Numbered from the stretch's first letter, positions 51,984 to 61,633 are shown. The stretch is DNA of 64,000 nt from Flavobacterium antarcticum DSM 19726 (GCF_000419685.1 NZ_ATTM01000002.1:416993-480992); one strand, 5' to 3'. The notes: generated by a model not told the origin, from the letters alone. Made by a program: numbers and translations.

Positions 51984-52337
51984 TTACACCACGTCGAATT
52001 TAAATTGTTTATAAAGGATGTATTTGGGCGGAAGTTGTAATGAAATGACTTTAGTAAAAAGCATTTCTTTATCAACTTTTTCTTTAATCGAAAAATATCT
52101 TCTTACAACAGCAATTTTAGGAGTTGCAATTCCAGCTGATTTTAATCCAATTTCTTTTTGATTTATAAAACAACTACTGTTGCAATTTGAAGGCGCTTTA
52201 CTCTGGTTTAAAGTTTGTTCATAAGAAATTCCAAAATTTTCAAACAAAGATGCTTTCACTTTACAAGGCGTAAGTGAAAACAATAATGCAATTGCAAAAA
52301 GCACTATTCGATTGTTATGAAGTAATTGTCTTTTCAT
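51984..52337 (-). CDS. Small exported hypothetical protein
   Basis: A 117-residue protein from the ATG at 52337. The extra MLS of the longer frame (start 52346) overlaps a TATGTTTG -7-like box at 52344-52351, so it is unlikely to be translated. A signal peptide is likely (about 1-30, KRQLLHNNRIVLFAIALLF then ...VKA). The mature part has two cysteines in SNCNSSC that could form a disulfide, and a basic Tyr-rich end (PPKYILYKQFKF). I do not recognise a family. It may be co-transcribed with the DoxD/DoxA gene 51 bases downstream. Confidence 0.55.
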   Translation of the reverse strand: MKRQLLHNNRIVLFAIALLFSLTPCKVKASLFENFGISYEQTLNQSKAPSNCNSSCFINQKEIGLKSAGIATPKIAVVRRYFSIKEKVDKEMLFTKVISLQLPPKYILYKQFKFDVV

Positions 52338-52574
52338 CGAAAGCAAACATAAGTATTAACTTTAATTCTGATCCTTTTTAAAAGTCAAATATTTGTTAAA
52401 TCAGAATTTAATGGATGATATTTAGCAATCTTTAATGCAATTCCGTCAAAAAAATTTAGTTGAATACCATTTTTAAATTCATTCTGAAATTTGATTTAAA
52501 CTCAAATTTCATGCATTTATCGGTTTTATTCCTTGGTTGATTGTTTTGCTATTTAATAAAATATCTATTTAAAA

Positions 52575-52582
52575 TAGATTTG
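52575..52582 (+). promoter_or_regulatory. -7 box TAGATTTG before the 246-residue gene
   Basis: A perfect TAnnTTTG match; TTTG at 52545-52548 is a possible -33 element although the 26-base spacer is long. Predicted start near 52589, leader about 27 bases. Confidence 0.45.
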
Positions 52583-52615
52583 TAGCCAATAAGTTTAACC
52601 TCAAAATAATATAAC

Positions 52616-53356
52616 ATGAACCGAGAACTGATTTTTTTAAGAGCATTTGCCGTTTGCACCGTAATGGGCATGATGGTGTTGACTTTTTCTTCATTCAAGA
52701 AAAATGGCAATCAACGATTTACTGAAATTGACGTAGAACGCATTAACATTGTTGAGAAAGATGGAACTGTGAAAATGATGATTACAAATGTGGATCGATT
52801 TCCAAATGGATCAACTACAATTAACAATCGACCGACGACCGCGGACCGAAAAAAACGTTCAGGAATGTTGTTTTTTAACGAAGACGGAATGGAATGTGGC
52901 GGTTTTATTTACGACGGAACGAAAAATGAAAATGGCCACAGTTCAGGATTGTCTTTAACATACGATCAATACGACGGCGACCAAGTGATGCAATTACTTA
53001 CGCAAGATTACCAACAAGGCGACAAAAGAATGGTTTCCAGCAGCCTTGCATTTAACGACCGACCAGCGAAGGAATCCCAAATTAAAACTACTGCAATTAT
53101 GAAGGAGTTGGACGCGCTTCGTAAAACAGATCCAAAGGAAATGCAACGAAGATTTAAAGAATATCAAAAGCAAGAACTTGTAGGTGGTGTTCCTAGAGTA
53201 TTACTTGGTAAAACACAGAGCCAGAACAATGGACTGTTTTTATTTGACGATCAAGGCAAACCACGAGCGATGTTTTATGTTGATAAAGAGAATAATGCAA
53301 AGCTTGATTTTCTAGATGATAAAGGCGCCGTTATTTCTTCTTTTCCACAAAAATAA
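52616..53356 (+). CDS. Conserved hypothetical, membrane-anchored
   Basis: A 246-residue protein that I do not recognise. One hydrophobic segment near the start (about 7-26, FLRAFAVCTVMGMMVLTFSSF) anchors it, with the rest probably outside the cytoplasm. It contains two similar beta-hairpin-like stretches, RSGMLFFNEDGMECGGFIYDG and NNGLFLFDDQGKPRAMFYVD (each 20 residues or so), which look like an internal repeat of an NDG-turn unit. A charged helical part lies between (about 160-195). Function unknown. It ends at a hairpin whose tail is the promoter of the LytS-like kinase gene. Confidence 0.65.
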   Translation: MNRELIFLRAFAVCTVMGMMVLTFSSFKKNGNQRFTEIDVERINIVEKDGTVKMMITNVDRFPNGSTTINNRPTTADRKKRSGMLFFNEDGMECGGFIYDGTKNENGHSSGLSLTYDQYDGDQVMQLLTQDYQQGDKRMVSSSLAFNDRPAKESQIKTTAIMKELDALRKTDPKEMQRRFKEYQKQELVGGVPRVLLGKTQSQNNGLFLFDDQGKPRAMFYVDKENNAKLDFLDDKGAVISSFPQK

Positions 53357-53364
53357 TACAGTCA

Positions 53365-53398
53365 AAAATAGTCCTATTGAAAAATAGGATTATTTTTG
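53365..53398 (+). terminator. Terminator whose tail doubles as the LytS-like kinase -7 box
   Basis: AAAATA-G-TCCTATT (53365-53378) pairs with AATAGGA-T-TATTTT (53383-53396) around a GAAA loop, one internal mismatch. Its T-rich tail contains TATTTTTG (53391-53398), a perfect -7 box whose start would be near 53405, 16 bases before the kinase ATG. The two signals share the same bases. Confidence 0.65.
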
Positions 53399-53420
53399 TT
53401 CTATACCTAAAGCATTCCAA

Positions 53421-54455
53421 ATGAAGCAGTATTTTCAGAAAATAGGACAACATAAATTATTCATCGCCTTTGTGTTTCTGTTTGCTTATGCACAATCCAT
53501 CCAGATTCGGGTGTGGGTCCGGAATGAAATTACCTCGTACACGTTTACTCCAGAAGCCGCGATTATTACTTGTGCAAGTAGTGGGTTTCTGTTTTTTATT
53601 ATTCACTTTTTTATAAAAAAATGGCATTCTACAGACCGATTCAACAGTGGAATTCTTTTCAAAATATTTGGTTTTTCGCTTCTTGTGTATTTAATTGCGG
53701 TAAAAAGTTTGGGGTTCATTACTGCTCTAATTTTTAATACGGTGGAGCGTAATTTTAACAAAGAGACGATTTTACAATCTACACTCTCCGATTTAATGAA
53801 CGGACTGATTTACGGCAGTTTTTTTCTCGCCTATTATTATTATCAGAAAAACAAAGCAAATCAACACCAGTTGACTCTTTCTAACAATGCGCTTTCAGAA
53901 AGTAAAATAAGTCAACTGAAACAACAATTGAATCCCCATTTTCTCTTTAATAATCTGAATATTCTGGACCAACTGATTGACGAGGACAAAGAAATTGCAT
54001 CCCAATTTCTAAATGAATTTGCTGACATTTACCGATATGTTTTAAATGCTTCAGATCAAAAGATCATCTCAATTGATGAGGAGGTTGTATTTGCCGACAA
54101 ATATTTTAAGTTAATCGCACATAAATACGGTGCAGCTTATCAGTTGGAAATTACCCAAAACAATCATGAAGGCTTTATTGTACCGCTCACCTTGCAATTA
54201 TTAATTGAAAATGCACTGCAACATAATTTGGGTTCACATGCAAATCCTGTTTTCATTCAGATTACTATTGCAGATGATTTATTCGTTACAAATACATTCC
54301 GACCCAAAAGAAATGCAAAAAGTACTTCAGGTCGAGCGTTAAAAAATCTGCAACTTCAGTATAATCTTCTTGGTAAACTTCCTGTTGAAATTCAACAGAA
54401 TGATGCATTATTTTCCGTCCGAATTCCTTTAATTCCAAAACTAACGCAATGCTAA
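53421..54455 (+). CDS. LytS/YehU-type sensor histidine kinase
   Basis: A 344-residue membrane kinase of the LytS group (His_kinase family). Four predicted helices (about 12-30, 45-65, 78-104, 123-141) form the sensor part. The phosphoacceptor His173 is in LKQQLNPHFLFNNLN, and the HATPase part has LQLLIENALQHN as N box. The last glycine-rich loop is reduced to SGRALKNL, shorter than the usual GxGLxN, so ATP binding may be weakened. It overlaps the response regulator gene by 7 bases and forms a two-component system. The signal is unknown. Confidence 0.9.
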   Translation: MKQYFQKIGQHKLFIAFVFLFAYAQSIQIRVWVRNEITSYTFTPEAAIITCASSGFLFFIIHFFIKKWHSTDRFNSGILFKIFGFSLLVYLIAVKSLGFITALIFNTVERNFNKETILQSTLSDLMNGLIYGSFFLAYYYYQKNKANQHQLTLSNNALSESKISQLKQQLNPHFLFNNLNILDQLIDEDKEIASQFLNEFADIYRYVLNASDQKIISIDEEVVFADKYFKLIAHKYGAAYQLEITQNNHEGFIVPLTLQLLIENALQHNLGSHANPVFIQITIADDLFVTNTFRPKRNAKSTSGRALKNLQLQYNLLGKLPVEIQQNDALFSVRIPLIPKLTQC

Positions 54456-55216
54456 AAGTACTCCTTATTGAAGACGAATTACCTGCTCGAAAAAAACTGA
54501 AACGGTTTATAGAAGAATTGAAAGAGCCAACAGTACTTGTCGGAGAAATTGACACCGTAGAATCGGGAATTGATTTTTTACAAAATAACGATGTGGATGT
54601 TATCTTTTCTGATATTGAGCTTCTTGACGGCACCGCTTTTGAAATATACAGCCAAGTTCCTGTCAAATGTCCGATTATTTTCACAACGGCTTACGACCAA
54701 TTTTGGATGAATGCATTTGACACTAATGGAATTGCATATTTGCTAAAGCCATTTTCAAAAGAACAATTTCAAAATGCATGGAGCAAATTTTTACTCTTAC
54801 GAACGGCAGTAAGTAGTGAGAGTAATCAATTAGAACATCTAGTTCGGTTAATGGAACAAAAGTTCGAACCAAAATCCTATAAAAGTCGATTTACAATTCA
54901 TACACACCAAAATATTTACTTTTTACCTACCGTTGACATCAGTTATTTTGAAGCGGTCGAGGGTGTTATCTTTGCAAATGATTTCTTAGGAAAAAAACAT
55001 CTTTTGCGTGAACCTACATTGAAGGAAATTGAAATAGTACTAAATCCTGTCGAATTTTTCAGAATAAACCGCAGTGAAGTTGTAAACAAACAATATTTAG
55101 AAAAAATAGAACGTTATACAAAAAATACGTTGGCATTAAAAATGAAAGGCTATAATACATTTTTAAAAACCAGTCAAAGTGCGACGGCTTCGTTTCGTGA
55201 TTGGATTGAAGAATAA
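54449..55216 (+). CDS. LytTR-family response regulator
   Basis: A 255-residue transcription factor. Receiver domain (about 1-115) has the phosphorylated Asp55 in IFSDIELLDG, acidic residues in LIEDELPARK, Thr80 (FTTAYD) and Lys100 (LLKPF), all conserved. The LytTR DNA-binding domain follows (about 150-252), with FLPTVDISYFEAVEGVIFA and FFRINRSEVVNKQYL. It partners the LytS-like kinase encoded just upstream, whose gene it overlaps. Targets probably include neighbouring genes but no LytTR operator was identified by eye. Confidence 0.93.
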   Translation: MLKVLLIEDELPARKKLKRFIEELKEPTVLVGEIDTVESGIDFLQNNDVDVIFSDIELLDGTAFEIYSQVPVKCPIIFTTAYDQFWMNAFDTNGIAYLLKPFSKEQFQNAWSKFLLLRTAVSSESNQLEHLVRLMEQKFEPKSYKSRFTIHTHQNIYFLPTVDISYFEAVEGVIFANDFLGKKHLLREPTLKEIEIVLNPVEFFRINRSEVVNKQYLEKIERYTKNTLALKMKGYNTFLKTSQSATASFRDWIEE

Positions 55217-55281
55217 TTTTTTTTGAAGGTTATCCAAATAGTACCAACTTAAATTTTAAAACCTAAAAGATTTGTAAACAG

Positions 55282-56121
55282 ATGCCAATTGAAAATATTC
55301 CTGAAATCTATCTTAGTTCAAAGACTGAAAATCCAGACTTATTTGTCTACGATTTTAAAATGACGAACGATGTGGTAAAAAGCAAAGTTAATCTAGGCAT
55401 GAATATGTTTAGCTTTTTGCAAGTTGGAAAAAAGCAAGTTCATTTTGCCGGAACATCTGTTATTGTCAATAAAGATCAGTCGTTGTTACTTAAAAAAGGA
55501 AACTGGCTTTGGACTGAATTACTTGAAAAGGAATCTACTTATTACTGCAAGCTGTTCTTTTTTTCTGAAAAAATACTGCAAGAATTTTTAGAAAAACATT
55601 CAAAAAACTGTAAAGTACTAGAAGATGAAGTACCTTATTTTATTATTAGAAATGACAACTACATTACTTCCTATCTGAATTCATTGTACACTATTAGTGA
55701 AGCGCCACCTGTTTTTTTAAAGAATTTACTTTCCATAAAATTTGAAGAGTTACTGCTTTATTTAGTACAAAAATATGGCGAAAAGTTTGAATTCTATTTA
55801 CACTCTTTAGTAGTGAAGGAGACTTCCGATTTTAGAAAAATTGTAGAAAGCAATGTGCATTCTAACCTGAAATTAGGAGAAATCGCATTTCTGTGTAACA
55901 TGAGTTTGTCCACCTTCAAACGTTATTTTATAAAAGAATATGCCATTTCTCCCGGAAAATGGATTCAAGATAAAAGACTGCAGAAAGCAAAAGAAACTTT
56001 AGCATTGGGAATTTTAAAACCCTCCGATATTTACCATGATTTCGGATATACTAATTTGTCTAATTTCAGCATTGCCTTCAAAAATAAGTTCGGTTGTAAT
56101 CCGACAGAAATTTCAAAATAG
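55282..56121 (+). CDS. AraC-family transcriptional regulator
   Basis: A 279-residue regulator with a cupin-like N-terminal sensing domain (about 15-165, with a beta-rich FSFLQVGKKQVHFAG stretch) and a C-terminal AraC DNA-binding domain (about 185-279) with two helix-turn-helix motifs. These are LKLGEIAFLCNMSLSTFKRYF and the second one at SDIYHDFGYTNLSNFSIAF, ending NPTEISK. The fold signature is typical, length is normal. It stands 117 bases before a small heme-binding-like protein gene and could control it; this is inference. The ligand is not known. Confidence 0.9.
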   Translation: MPIENIPEIYLSSKTENPDLFVYDFKMTNDVVKSKVNLGMNMFSFLQVGKKQVHFAGTSVIVNKDQSLLLKKGNWLWTELLEKESTYYCKLFFFSEKILQEFLEKHSKNCKVLEDEVPYFIIRNDNYITSYLNSLYTISEAPPVFLKNLLSIKFEELLLYLVQKYGEKFEFYLHSLVVKETSDFRKIVESNVHSNLKLGEIAFLCNMSLSTFKRYFIKEYAISPGKWIQDKRLQKAKETLALGILKPSDIYHDFGYTNLSNFSIAFKNKFGCNPTEISK

Positions 56122-56198
56122 AAAAACCGTGCTAAAAAATGACCTTTTATCATAAGCTGTTGAACTTTATTCGTAATATAAAATTCAAAATTGAGCAG

Positions 56199-56206
56199 TA
56201 TTTTTG
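56199..56206 (+). promoter_or_regulatory. -7 box TATTTTTG upstream of the GlcG/HbpS-like gene
   Basis: Perfect TAnnTTTG match. A TTCG at 56170-56173 could be the -33 element with a 25-base spacer, longer than usual. Predicted start near 56213, leader about 26 bases. Confidence 0.5.
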
Positions 56207-56238
56207 TATTATTATTAATGATACTAAAATAAACAAAG

Positions 56239-56637
56239 ATGAATATTACATTAGCACAAGCAGAAAAATTAATTTCAATAGCAAAGGAAAAAGCAATAGC
56301 GATAGACACAAAAATGAATATTGCAATTGTAGATGGAGGAGCAAATCTAGTAGCATTTGTCCGTATGGATGGCGCTTGGTTGGGTTCGCTAGATATTTCA
56401 ATTAAGAAAGCAAAAACGGCTCGTTTCTTTGATATGAATACAGGAATCGTTGGTGAATTATCTCAGCCTGGAGGTTCTTTGTACAACATTGAACATTCAA
56501 ATAATGGACTAATCACATTTCCAGGAGGTATTCCAATTAAAAATGCTTCAGGAGAAATTATTGGTGCGATCGGTGTAAGTGGAAGTTCAGTTGAAAACGA
56601 TCATACAGTTGCGGAAGCAGGAGCTGCAGCACTCTAA
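56239..56637 (+). CDS. GlcG/HbpS-family (DUF336) small protein
   Basis: A 132-residue cytosolic protein with the GlcG/HbpS fold. Family signs are the start ([16 protein letters not shown]), [23 protein letters not shown], the [12 protein letters not shown] segment, [21 protein letters not shown] and the closing [14 protein letters not shown]. Relatives include a heme-binding/degrading protein and one encoded with glycolate oxidase, so an exact role is not clear. It has its own -7 box, and the AraC gene precedes it on the same strand. A terminator follows. Confidence 0.88.
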   Translation: MNITLAQAEKLISIAKEKAIAIDTKMNIAIVDGGANLVAFVRMDGAWLGSLDISIKKAKTARFFDMNTGIVGELSQPGGSLYNIEHSNNGLITFPGGIPIKNASGEIIGAIGVSGSSVENDHTVAEAGAAAL

Positions 56638-56658
56638 AATTTATATTTTTTAGAATTG

Positions 56659-56690
56659 AAAAGGATAATTACTAGTAGTTATCCTTTTTT
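56659..56690 (+). terminator. Intrinsic terminator of the GlcG/HbpS-like gene
   Basis: Ten-base arms AAAAGGATAA (56659-56668) and TTATCCTTTT (56679-56688), 10-base loop, followed by more T residues. Confidence 0.85.
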
Positions 56691-56812
56691 TTGCCAACAT
56701 TTTTCTAATGATTTCCTGTTTTTTAATTACTTACGTTAGAGTTCTTAGGAAAATCGCTCCAACTGAATACCTGTAACTACGTTTTCTTATTCATTGAATT
56801 CACAACTCTTCT

Positions 56813-56842
56813 TTTCGCTCCAAAATTATTTTGGTATCTTTA
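56813..56842 (+). promoter_or_regulatory. Possible FAH-gene promoter with palindromic operator
   Basis: TTTCG (56813-56817) and TATCTTTA (56835-56842) have a 17-base spacer. The spacer holds the perfect palindrome CCAAAAT-T-ATTTTGG (56820-56834), which touches the -7-like box. That placement suits a repressor site. Predicted start near 56849, leader about 68 bases. Confidence 0.35.
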
Positions 56843-56916
56843 CAATTGTGAAAATAAGTTTCTATTAGTAAATTTATTTGGCACAAAACATAAAAATCAT
56901 ACCATAAATACAGCAA

Positions 56917-57909
56917 ATGAAATTAGCTTCAATTGACAATAAAACACGAGACGGACAATTAGTAGTCGTAAATAAGGAATTGACAAAAGCAGTAAAAGTA
57001 CTTGATATTGCAAAAACGATGCAAGATGCCATTGATGATTGGGCAGAAATAGCACCCAAATTAAAAACCATTTACGAAGACTTAAATGCAAATAAAGTAT
57101 CCGATGCATTTGATTTTTCTGCTGTACGAATTTTGGCGCCACTTCCACGAGCATATCATTGGGCAGACGGAAGTGCTTACGTTACCCACGTTGAATTAGT
57201 TCGCAAAGCTAGAAATGCAGCATTACCAGAATCATTTTGGACCGATCCATTAATGTACATGGGTGCTTCCGATGCTTTTATTGGTCCGAACGACGATATA
57301 GAAATAGAAGACGAAGCTTGGGGAATTGATTTTGAGTCGGAAATAGCCGTTATCACAAACGATGTTCCAGCAGGAACTACGGCAAAGGACGCGTTAAATC
57401 ACATTAAATTAATTACCATTATTAATGATGTTTCGTTACGGAATCTGATTCCAAATGAATTATCAAAACAATTTGGTTTTTATCAGTCGAAACCGTGGAC
57501 TTCGTTTGCACCAGTTGTTGTTACACCAGATGAATTAGAAGGCGATTGGAAAGATGGAAAACTTCATTTACCGTTACACTCCATTCTAAACGGAAAACTC
57601 ATTGGATCGCCAAATGCAGGTATTGACATGGTATTTGACTTTGGACAATTGATTGCACATGCTGCTAAAACACGATCTTTAATGGCAGGAACAGTAATTG
57701 GTTCGGGAACAGTTGCGAATCAGGGAAGTCTCAATGGATCCAGTTGTTTAGCAGAAGTACGTTGCTTGGAAATTATAAAAGAGGGTAAAGCTACTACTCC
57801 ATTTATGAGTTTTGGCGACCGAATTGAAATTGAAATGAAGGATCAGGACGGTAAATCAATTTTTGGGAAAATAAATCAAGTCGTAAAAGCGTATAAAAAA
57901 CAGTATTAA
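56917..57909 (+). CDS. Fumarylacetoacetate hydrolase family protein
   Basis: A 330-residue cytosolic enzyme with the FAH fold (about 85-325). Metal-binding acidic residues appear in the segment IDFESEIAVI and in the later ITIINDVSLRNL. Other family segments are GSGTVANQG and YHWADGSAY. The family hydrolyses C-C bonds of beta-keto acids or decarboxylates them, so several substrates are possible: fumarylacetoacetate in tyrosine breakdown, or acylpyruvates. The absence of other tyrosine-degradation genes nearby leaves this open. It is a single gene with its own regulatory region and a terminator. Confidence 0.88.
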   Translation: MKLASIDNKTRDGQLVVVNKELTKAVKVLDIAKTMQDAIDDWAEIAPKLKTIYEDLNANKVSDAFDFSAVRILAPLPRAYHWADGSAYVTHVELVRKARNAALPESFWTDPLMYMGASDAFIGPNDDIEIEDEAWGIDFESEIAVITNDVPAGTTAKDALNHIKLITIINDVSLRNLIPNELSKQFGFYQSKPWTSFAPVVVTPDELEGDWKDGKLHLPLHSILNGKLIGSPNAGIDMVFDFGQLIAHAAKTRSLMAGTVIGSGTVANQGSLNGSSCLAEVRCLEIIKEGKATTPFMSFGDRIEIEMKDQDGKSIFGKINQVVKAYKKQY

Positions 57910-57929
57910 CTACTGCTGAAAAAAATAAA

Positions 57930-57953
57930 AAAGGGAAGCATTTGCTTCCCTTT
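57930..57953. terminator. Intrinsic terminator, bidirectional
   Basis: Arms AAAGGGAAGC (57930-57939) and GCTTCCCTTT (57944-57953) with a 4-base loop, A-rich before and T-rich after. It serves the FAH gene and the convergent DUF4476 gene. Confidence 0.85.
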
Positions 57954-57956
57954 CTA

Positions 57957-58844
57957 TTAATAATTTGAAATGAATGTACTTAATTCTCTTTTTGAACTTT
58001 CAAAATTGAATGCTTCGTACACTTGGTAGAAATTTTTCTTATCCACACATTTAGAAAACAGTTGTTTCGCTAGTGCGAGTCTATTGTCTTCAAAACTTAA
58101 CAGTTTTACCAAATCACGAGTTTGTGTCGCAGTAAAATTAGTGTGTTTTCCGATGGAGAAAATCATTTGACTTTTACTGTCGTCAAAATTAGCTTCTCGT
58201 TTAATTGTCTTCAAAAGTGTATTAAATTCCTGATTGTTCATTACACTTCCGTAAAATCCTTGATTTCCATAATTAGGATTAAAATCATTCTGTTGATTTC
58301 CGTACGGATTATTCCATACATCGTCCCATTCGTTGAATCCGTAGGACTGCTTATTTTGAGGATAATTTCCTAAAAGATACAAACCGTAATCAGAAAAGAA
58401 GTCAAGCACCGTTCTCGTATTGTTTCTTAAACTAATTTTGGTTCTATAAATCAGAAAATTATCATCGTAAATTGAAATGGGTACGAGTCCCGCTTTTAAG
58501 TCAAAAAATCTAAACTTTCCGGTGGCGTTACTCATCATTTGATCTCCAATTTCTACTGTAAACCGATCATTTTCAGGAATACGCAAAAACACTTCTGAAG
58601 TTCCATAATTCGTATTCCAGCGGTACTCATTGTTGTTTATTGGATTTCGACGGCCGTTGTTGTTCCCATTTCTGTTGGTCGTTGGAACCCCATTTTTATC
58701 TTTATTTGAATGTCGGGTATTTTGTTGCGTTTTGTTTTCATTGTCTTTGACTTCATTTTTCAGAAGCTCTCCCGCTTTTCCCGCTTCCTGGGCATACATC
58801 CCAAGGCATACTACTAAAAGACAAATTGTGTAAAATTTCTTCAT
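57957..58844 (-). CDS. DUF4476 domain protein, exported
   Basis: A 295-residue exported protein. Signal peptide about 1-19 (ending MYAQ). A low-complexity Asn/Arg/Gly-rich segment (about 40-75) is followed by a small beta domain (about 82-150, with SEVFLRIPENDRFTVEIG) and an Asn/Gly/Tyr-rich linker (about 165-195). The C-terminal DUF4476 region (about 200-293) has FNTLLKTIKREANFDDSKS and LLSFEDNRLALAKQLFS, and is all helical. The function is unknown; it is likely periplasmic. Convergent with the FAH gene over a shared terminator. Confidence 0.85.
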   Translation of the reverse strand: MKKFYTICLLVVCLGMYAQEAGKAGELLKNEVKDNENKTQQNTRHSNKDKNGVPTTNRNGNNNGRRNPINNNEYRWNTNYGTSEVFLRIPENDRFTVEIGDQMMSNATGKFRFFDLKAGLVPISIYDDNFLIYRTKISLRNNTRTVLDFFSDYGLYLLGNYPQNKQSYGFNEWDDVWNNPYGNQQNDFNPNYGNQGFYGSVMNNQEFNTLLKTIKREANFDDSKSQMIFSIGKHTNFTATQTRDLVKLLSFEDNRLALAKQLFSKCVDKKNFYQVYEAFNFESSKRELSTFISNY

Positions 58845-59012
58845 GGTACATTAGTTTTTGGTTACTAATGTCGAATATTCTAAAAGTGTGCCAAATTTGT
58901 TAATCTACTCCTATATCAATTAAAAAACTATTAAAATTCTGATTCATAGTAGAAAAAAAAAGAATCTTTTTAAAAAACAAAAAATTGACTTTTAAAAAAA
59001 TTTTGAATTTTA

Positions 59013-60302
59013 CTACAGTATTCTTTCATGGATGTCTTCCGGTTTTCGCAATTTGCCAACGGAATTCCCCACAATAACGGCAACAGCTGAATCACTTGTG
59101 ACATTCACAACCGTTCGGCACATATCGAGTGGTCGATCGATAGCAAAAATCAACGCTAAACCCGCTTCGGGAATTCCAGCTTGCCCTAAAACAATAACAA
59201 GCATTACCATTCCCGCACTTGGCACTGCTGCTGAACCAATAGAAGCTAATGTCGCCGTCACTACAATCATCAATTGTGTCGTTAAATCGAGGTGAATTCC
59301 CATTGCTTGAGCGATAAAAACTGCGGCAACAGCTTGGTATAAACTTGTTCCATCCATATTTACCGTTGCACCAAGAGGTAAAACGAAACTTGAAACTTCT
59401 TCATCAACTCCTAAATGCTCCGTAACTCGTTCTAAAGTTACAGGTAAAGTAGCTGCACTTGAGCTTGTTGAAAAAGCCAATAATTGGGCTGGAGCGATTG
59501 CAGAGAAAAAGCGTCTTGGTCCGACTTTTGCAAAACTGTAAAGTAACGTAGGATAAACGATGTAAGTCATTATTAACAAGCCAAGTAAAACCGTCATGCC
59601 GTAAACCAGTAACGCACCAAGCGTTGTAAAATCAGGAATTTCAACCATCAAGGAAGCCATCAATGAAAAAACACCAATTGGAGCACCAAGCATAATGATG
59701 TCAATTAATTTCAATATAACTTCATTTAGACCTTTGAAAAAATCAACGACCGGTTTCGAATGTTTTTCTTCTACTAGAATAATTCCAATACCCAAAAGAA
59801 TGGTAAATAAAATCACTTTTAGCATACTGGCGTTATCAGTAAGCGCTTCAAAGAAATTCTCCGGCACAACATCGACTAAAGGTTGTAAAGGACCTTGATT
59901 TTTAGCGGAAGCAGCCAATTCAATTTTAGCATTCGCATCGCCGGTAAAACTTTCCAACAGCGTATCTCTAGAAACTTCATTGATGTAACTTCCTGGTTCG
60001 ATTACATTTGCCAATACTAAACCAATCGAAACGGCAGTAACTGTTGTGAACAAATAAAGAGCTACTGTTCGACCGCCAAGTTTGGATAGCTTTGAAATAT
60101 CCTTTAAATCTGCTAAACCAGTAATTAAAGAAACTACAATTAAGGGAACAGCAATCATTTTCAGGAGATTAATAAAAATTGTCCCAAATGGCTTAATCCA
60201 ATCCGTTACTACTCCTACCAACTCTAAATTCTTCATGGTCAAACCAAAAGCTAAACCGAGAATCATTCCAATTAATATTTTCCAATGTAAAGCTAACTTC
60301 AT
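59013..60302 (-). CDS. Dicarboxylate/amino acid:cation symporter (GltP/DAACS family)
   Basis: A 429-residue inner-membrane transporter. About eight helices plus re-entrant loops HP1 and HP2 are visible. HP1 carries [16 protein letters not shown]7 [16 protein letters not shown]2 [17 protein letters not shown], and TM8 [19 protein letters not shown], which contains the substrate-binding Arg and Asp. This is the standard Glu/Asp/dicarboxylate carrier layout, using sodium or protons. It is translated after aroC, whose stop overlaps its start by 4 bases. Whether it prefers glutamate or succinate-type acids is not told by sequence. Confidence 0.95.
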   Translation of the reverse strand: MKLALHWKILIGMILGLAFGLTMKNLELVGVVTDWIKPFGTIFINLLKMIAVPLIVVSLITGLADLKDISKLSKLGGRTVALYLFTTVTAVSIGLVLANVIEPGSYINEVSRDTLLESFTGDANAKIELAASAKNQGPLQPLVDVVPENFFEALTDNASMLKVILFTILLGIGIILVEEKHSKPVVDFFKGLNEVILKLIDIIMLGAPIGVFSLMASLMVEIPDFTTLGALLVYGMTVLLGLLIMTYIVYPTLLYSFAKVGPRRFFSAIAPAQLLAFSTSSSAATLPVTLERVTEHLGVDEEVSSFVLPLGATVNMDGTSLYQAVAAVFIAQAMGIHLDLTTQLMIVVTATLASIGSAAVPSAGMVMLVIVLGQAGIPEAGLALIFAIDRPLDMCRTVVNVTSDSAVAVIVGNSVGKLRKPEDIHERIL

Positions 60303-61360
60303 TTTTGTGTTTTGTTTATTAAATAAAAATCTGCTAAAACTAAGGCAGCCATTGCTTCAACAATTGGAACCGCTCTAGGAACAACACAAGGGTCATGACG
60401 ACCTTTTCCTTGCATTTCTACAAGATTCCCGTCTTTATTTATGGTTTCTTGCTTTTGCATAATGGTAGCCACAGGTTTAAATGCTACCCGAAAATAGATG
60501 TCCATTCCGTTTGAAATTCCACCTTGAATACCGCCTGATAAATTTGTTTTGGTAGTGCCATCTGAATTGTACAAATCATTGTGTTCGCTCCCTTTCATTT
60601 TCGCTCCGCAGAATCCACTTCCATATTCAAAACCTTTGACAGCATTTATGGATAACATGGCTTTACCTAATTCGGCATGCAGTTTATCAAAAACAGGTTC
60701 ACCCAAACCGACAGGAACATTTTGCAAAACGCAAGTAATAGTCCCTCCAACGCTGTCGCCTTCTTTCCGAATTTCCTTGATGAAATCTTCCATCTTTTTA
60801 GCGGTATTTTCATCGGGGCAACGAACAGCATTGGATTCAATTTTGGAGAAATCCAGATCCTGATAAGGTTTGTCGATAAAAATTTCACCTACAGAAGAAA
60901 CAAAAGCATTGATTTTTATTTGAGGTAAAATTTGTTTTGCAATCGCACCTGCTACGACACGAGAAACAGTTTCACGTGCTGAACTTCTTCCACCGCCACG
61001 ATAATCTCGAATTCCGTATTTTTTTTCATACACGTAATCGGCGTGACTTGGTCGATATACGTCTTTAATGTGCGAATAATCGCCTGATTTTTCATTGGTA
61101 TTTAAAACCGTAAAACCTATTGGCATTCCTGTGGTTTTACCTTCAAAGATTCCTGAAAGAAATTGTACTTCATCATCTTCTTTTCTTTGGGTGACAATGG
61201 CTGATTGACCTGGCTTTCGCCGAGTCATTTCGTTTTGAATTGCTTGAAAATCCAATTTGATTCCTGCTGGACAACCATCAATTATTCCGCCTAACGCTTC
61301 TCCATGCGATTCTCCAAAAGATATTAATTTAAAAAGAGTTCCAAAGCTATTTCCCGCCAT
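60299..61360 (-). CDS. aroC: Chorismate synthase
   Basis: FMN-dependent enzyme that makes chorismate from EPSP, the last common step of aromatic amino acid synthesis. It has 353 residues, normal length. Signatures are [18 protein letters not shown], the R-rich segment [16 protein letters not shown] (which binds phosphate), [19 protein letters not shown] and, near the end, [19 protein letters not shown]. All are intact. A TACATTTG -7 box lies 19 bases upstream. It overlaps the symporter gene by 4 bases, so both are made from one message; the pairing is not metabolically obvious. Confidence 0.98.
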   Translation of the reverse strand: MAGNSFGTLFKLISFGESHGEALGGIIDGCPAGIKLDFQAIQNEMTRRKPGQSAIVTQRKEDDEVQFLSGIFEGKTTGMPIGFTVLNTNEKSGDYSHIKDVYRPSHADYVYEKKYGIRDYRGGGRSSARETVSRVVAGAIAKQILPQIKINAFVSSVGEIFIDKPYQDLDFSKIESNAVRCPDENTAKKMEDFIKEIRKEGDSVGGTITCVLQNVPVGLGEPVFDKLHAELGKAMLSINAVKGFEYGSGFCGAKMKGSEHNDLYNSDGTTKTNLSGGIQGGISNGMDIYFRVAFKPVATIMQKQETINKDGNLVEMQGKGRHDPCVVPRAVPIVEAMAALVLADFYLINKTQK

Positions 61361-61378
61361 ATTAGATACGATTTAGAA

Positions 61379-61386
61379 CAAATGTA
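61379..61386 (-). promoter_or_regulatory. -7 box TACATTTG of the aroC/symporter unit
   Basis: Plus-strand CAAATGTA reads TACATTTG on the minus strand. Predicted start near 61372, leader about 12 bases. No clear -33 element. Confidence 0.5.
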
Positions 61387-61633
61387 AACTTTTACAATAA
61401 CGTATAAAACGTTTCTGTATTAAAATTTAAAAACATTGAATTGTCACTGATCCCTATATATAGATAGACAAATTAGATAAAATAAAATAGTTAAATTGCA
61501 TTTTCACTATAATTTTAATACTTGAACAACACTTTTTATACTAAAAACAATTGCTCTATCAATAAAATGTCACGAATTTATAACATAAACATATTTATAC
61601 TACATTAGCATAAAATTTAAACTCATTTAAATC

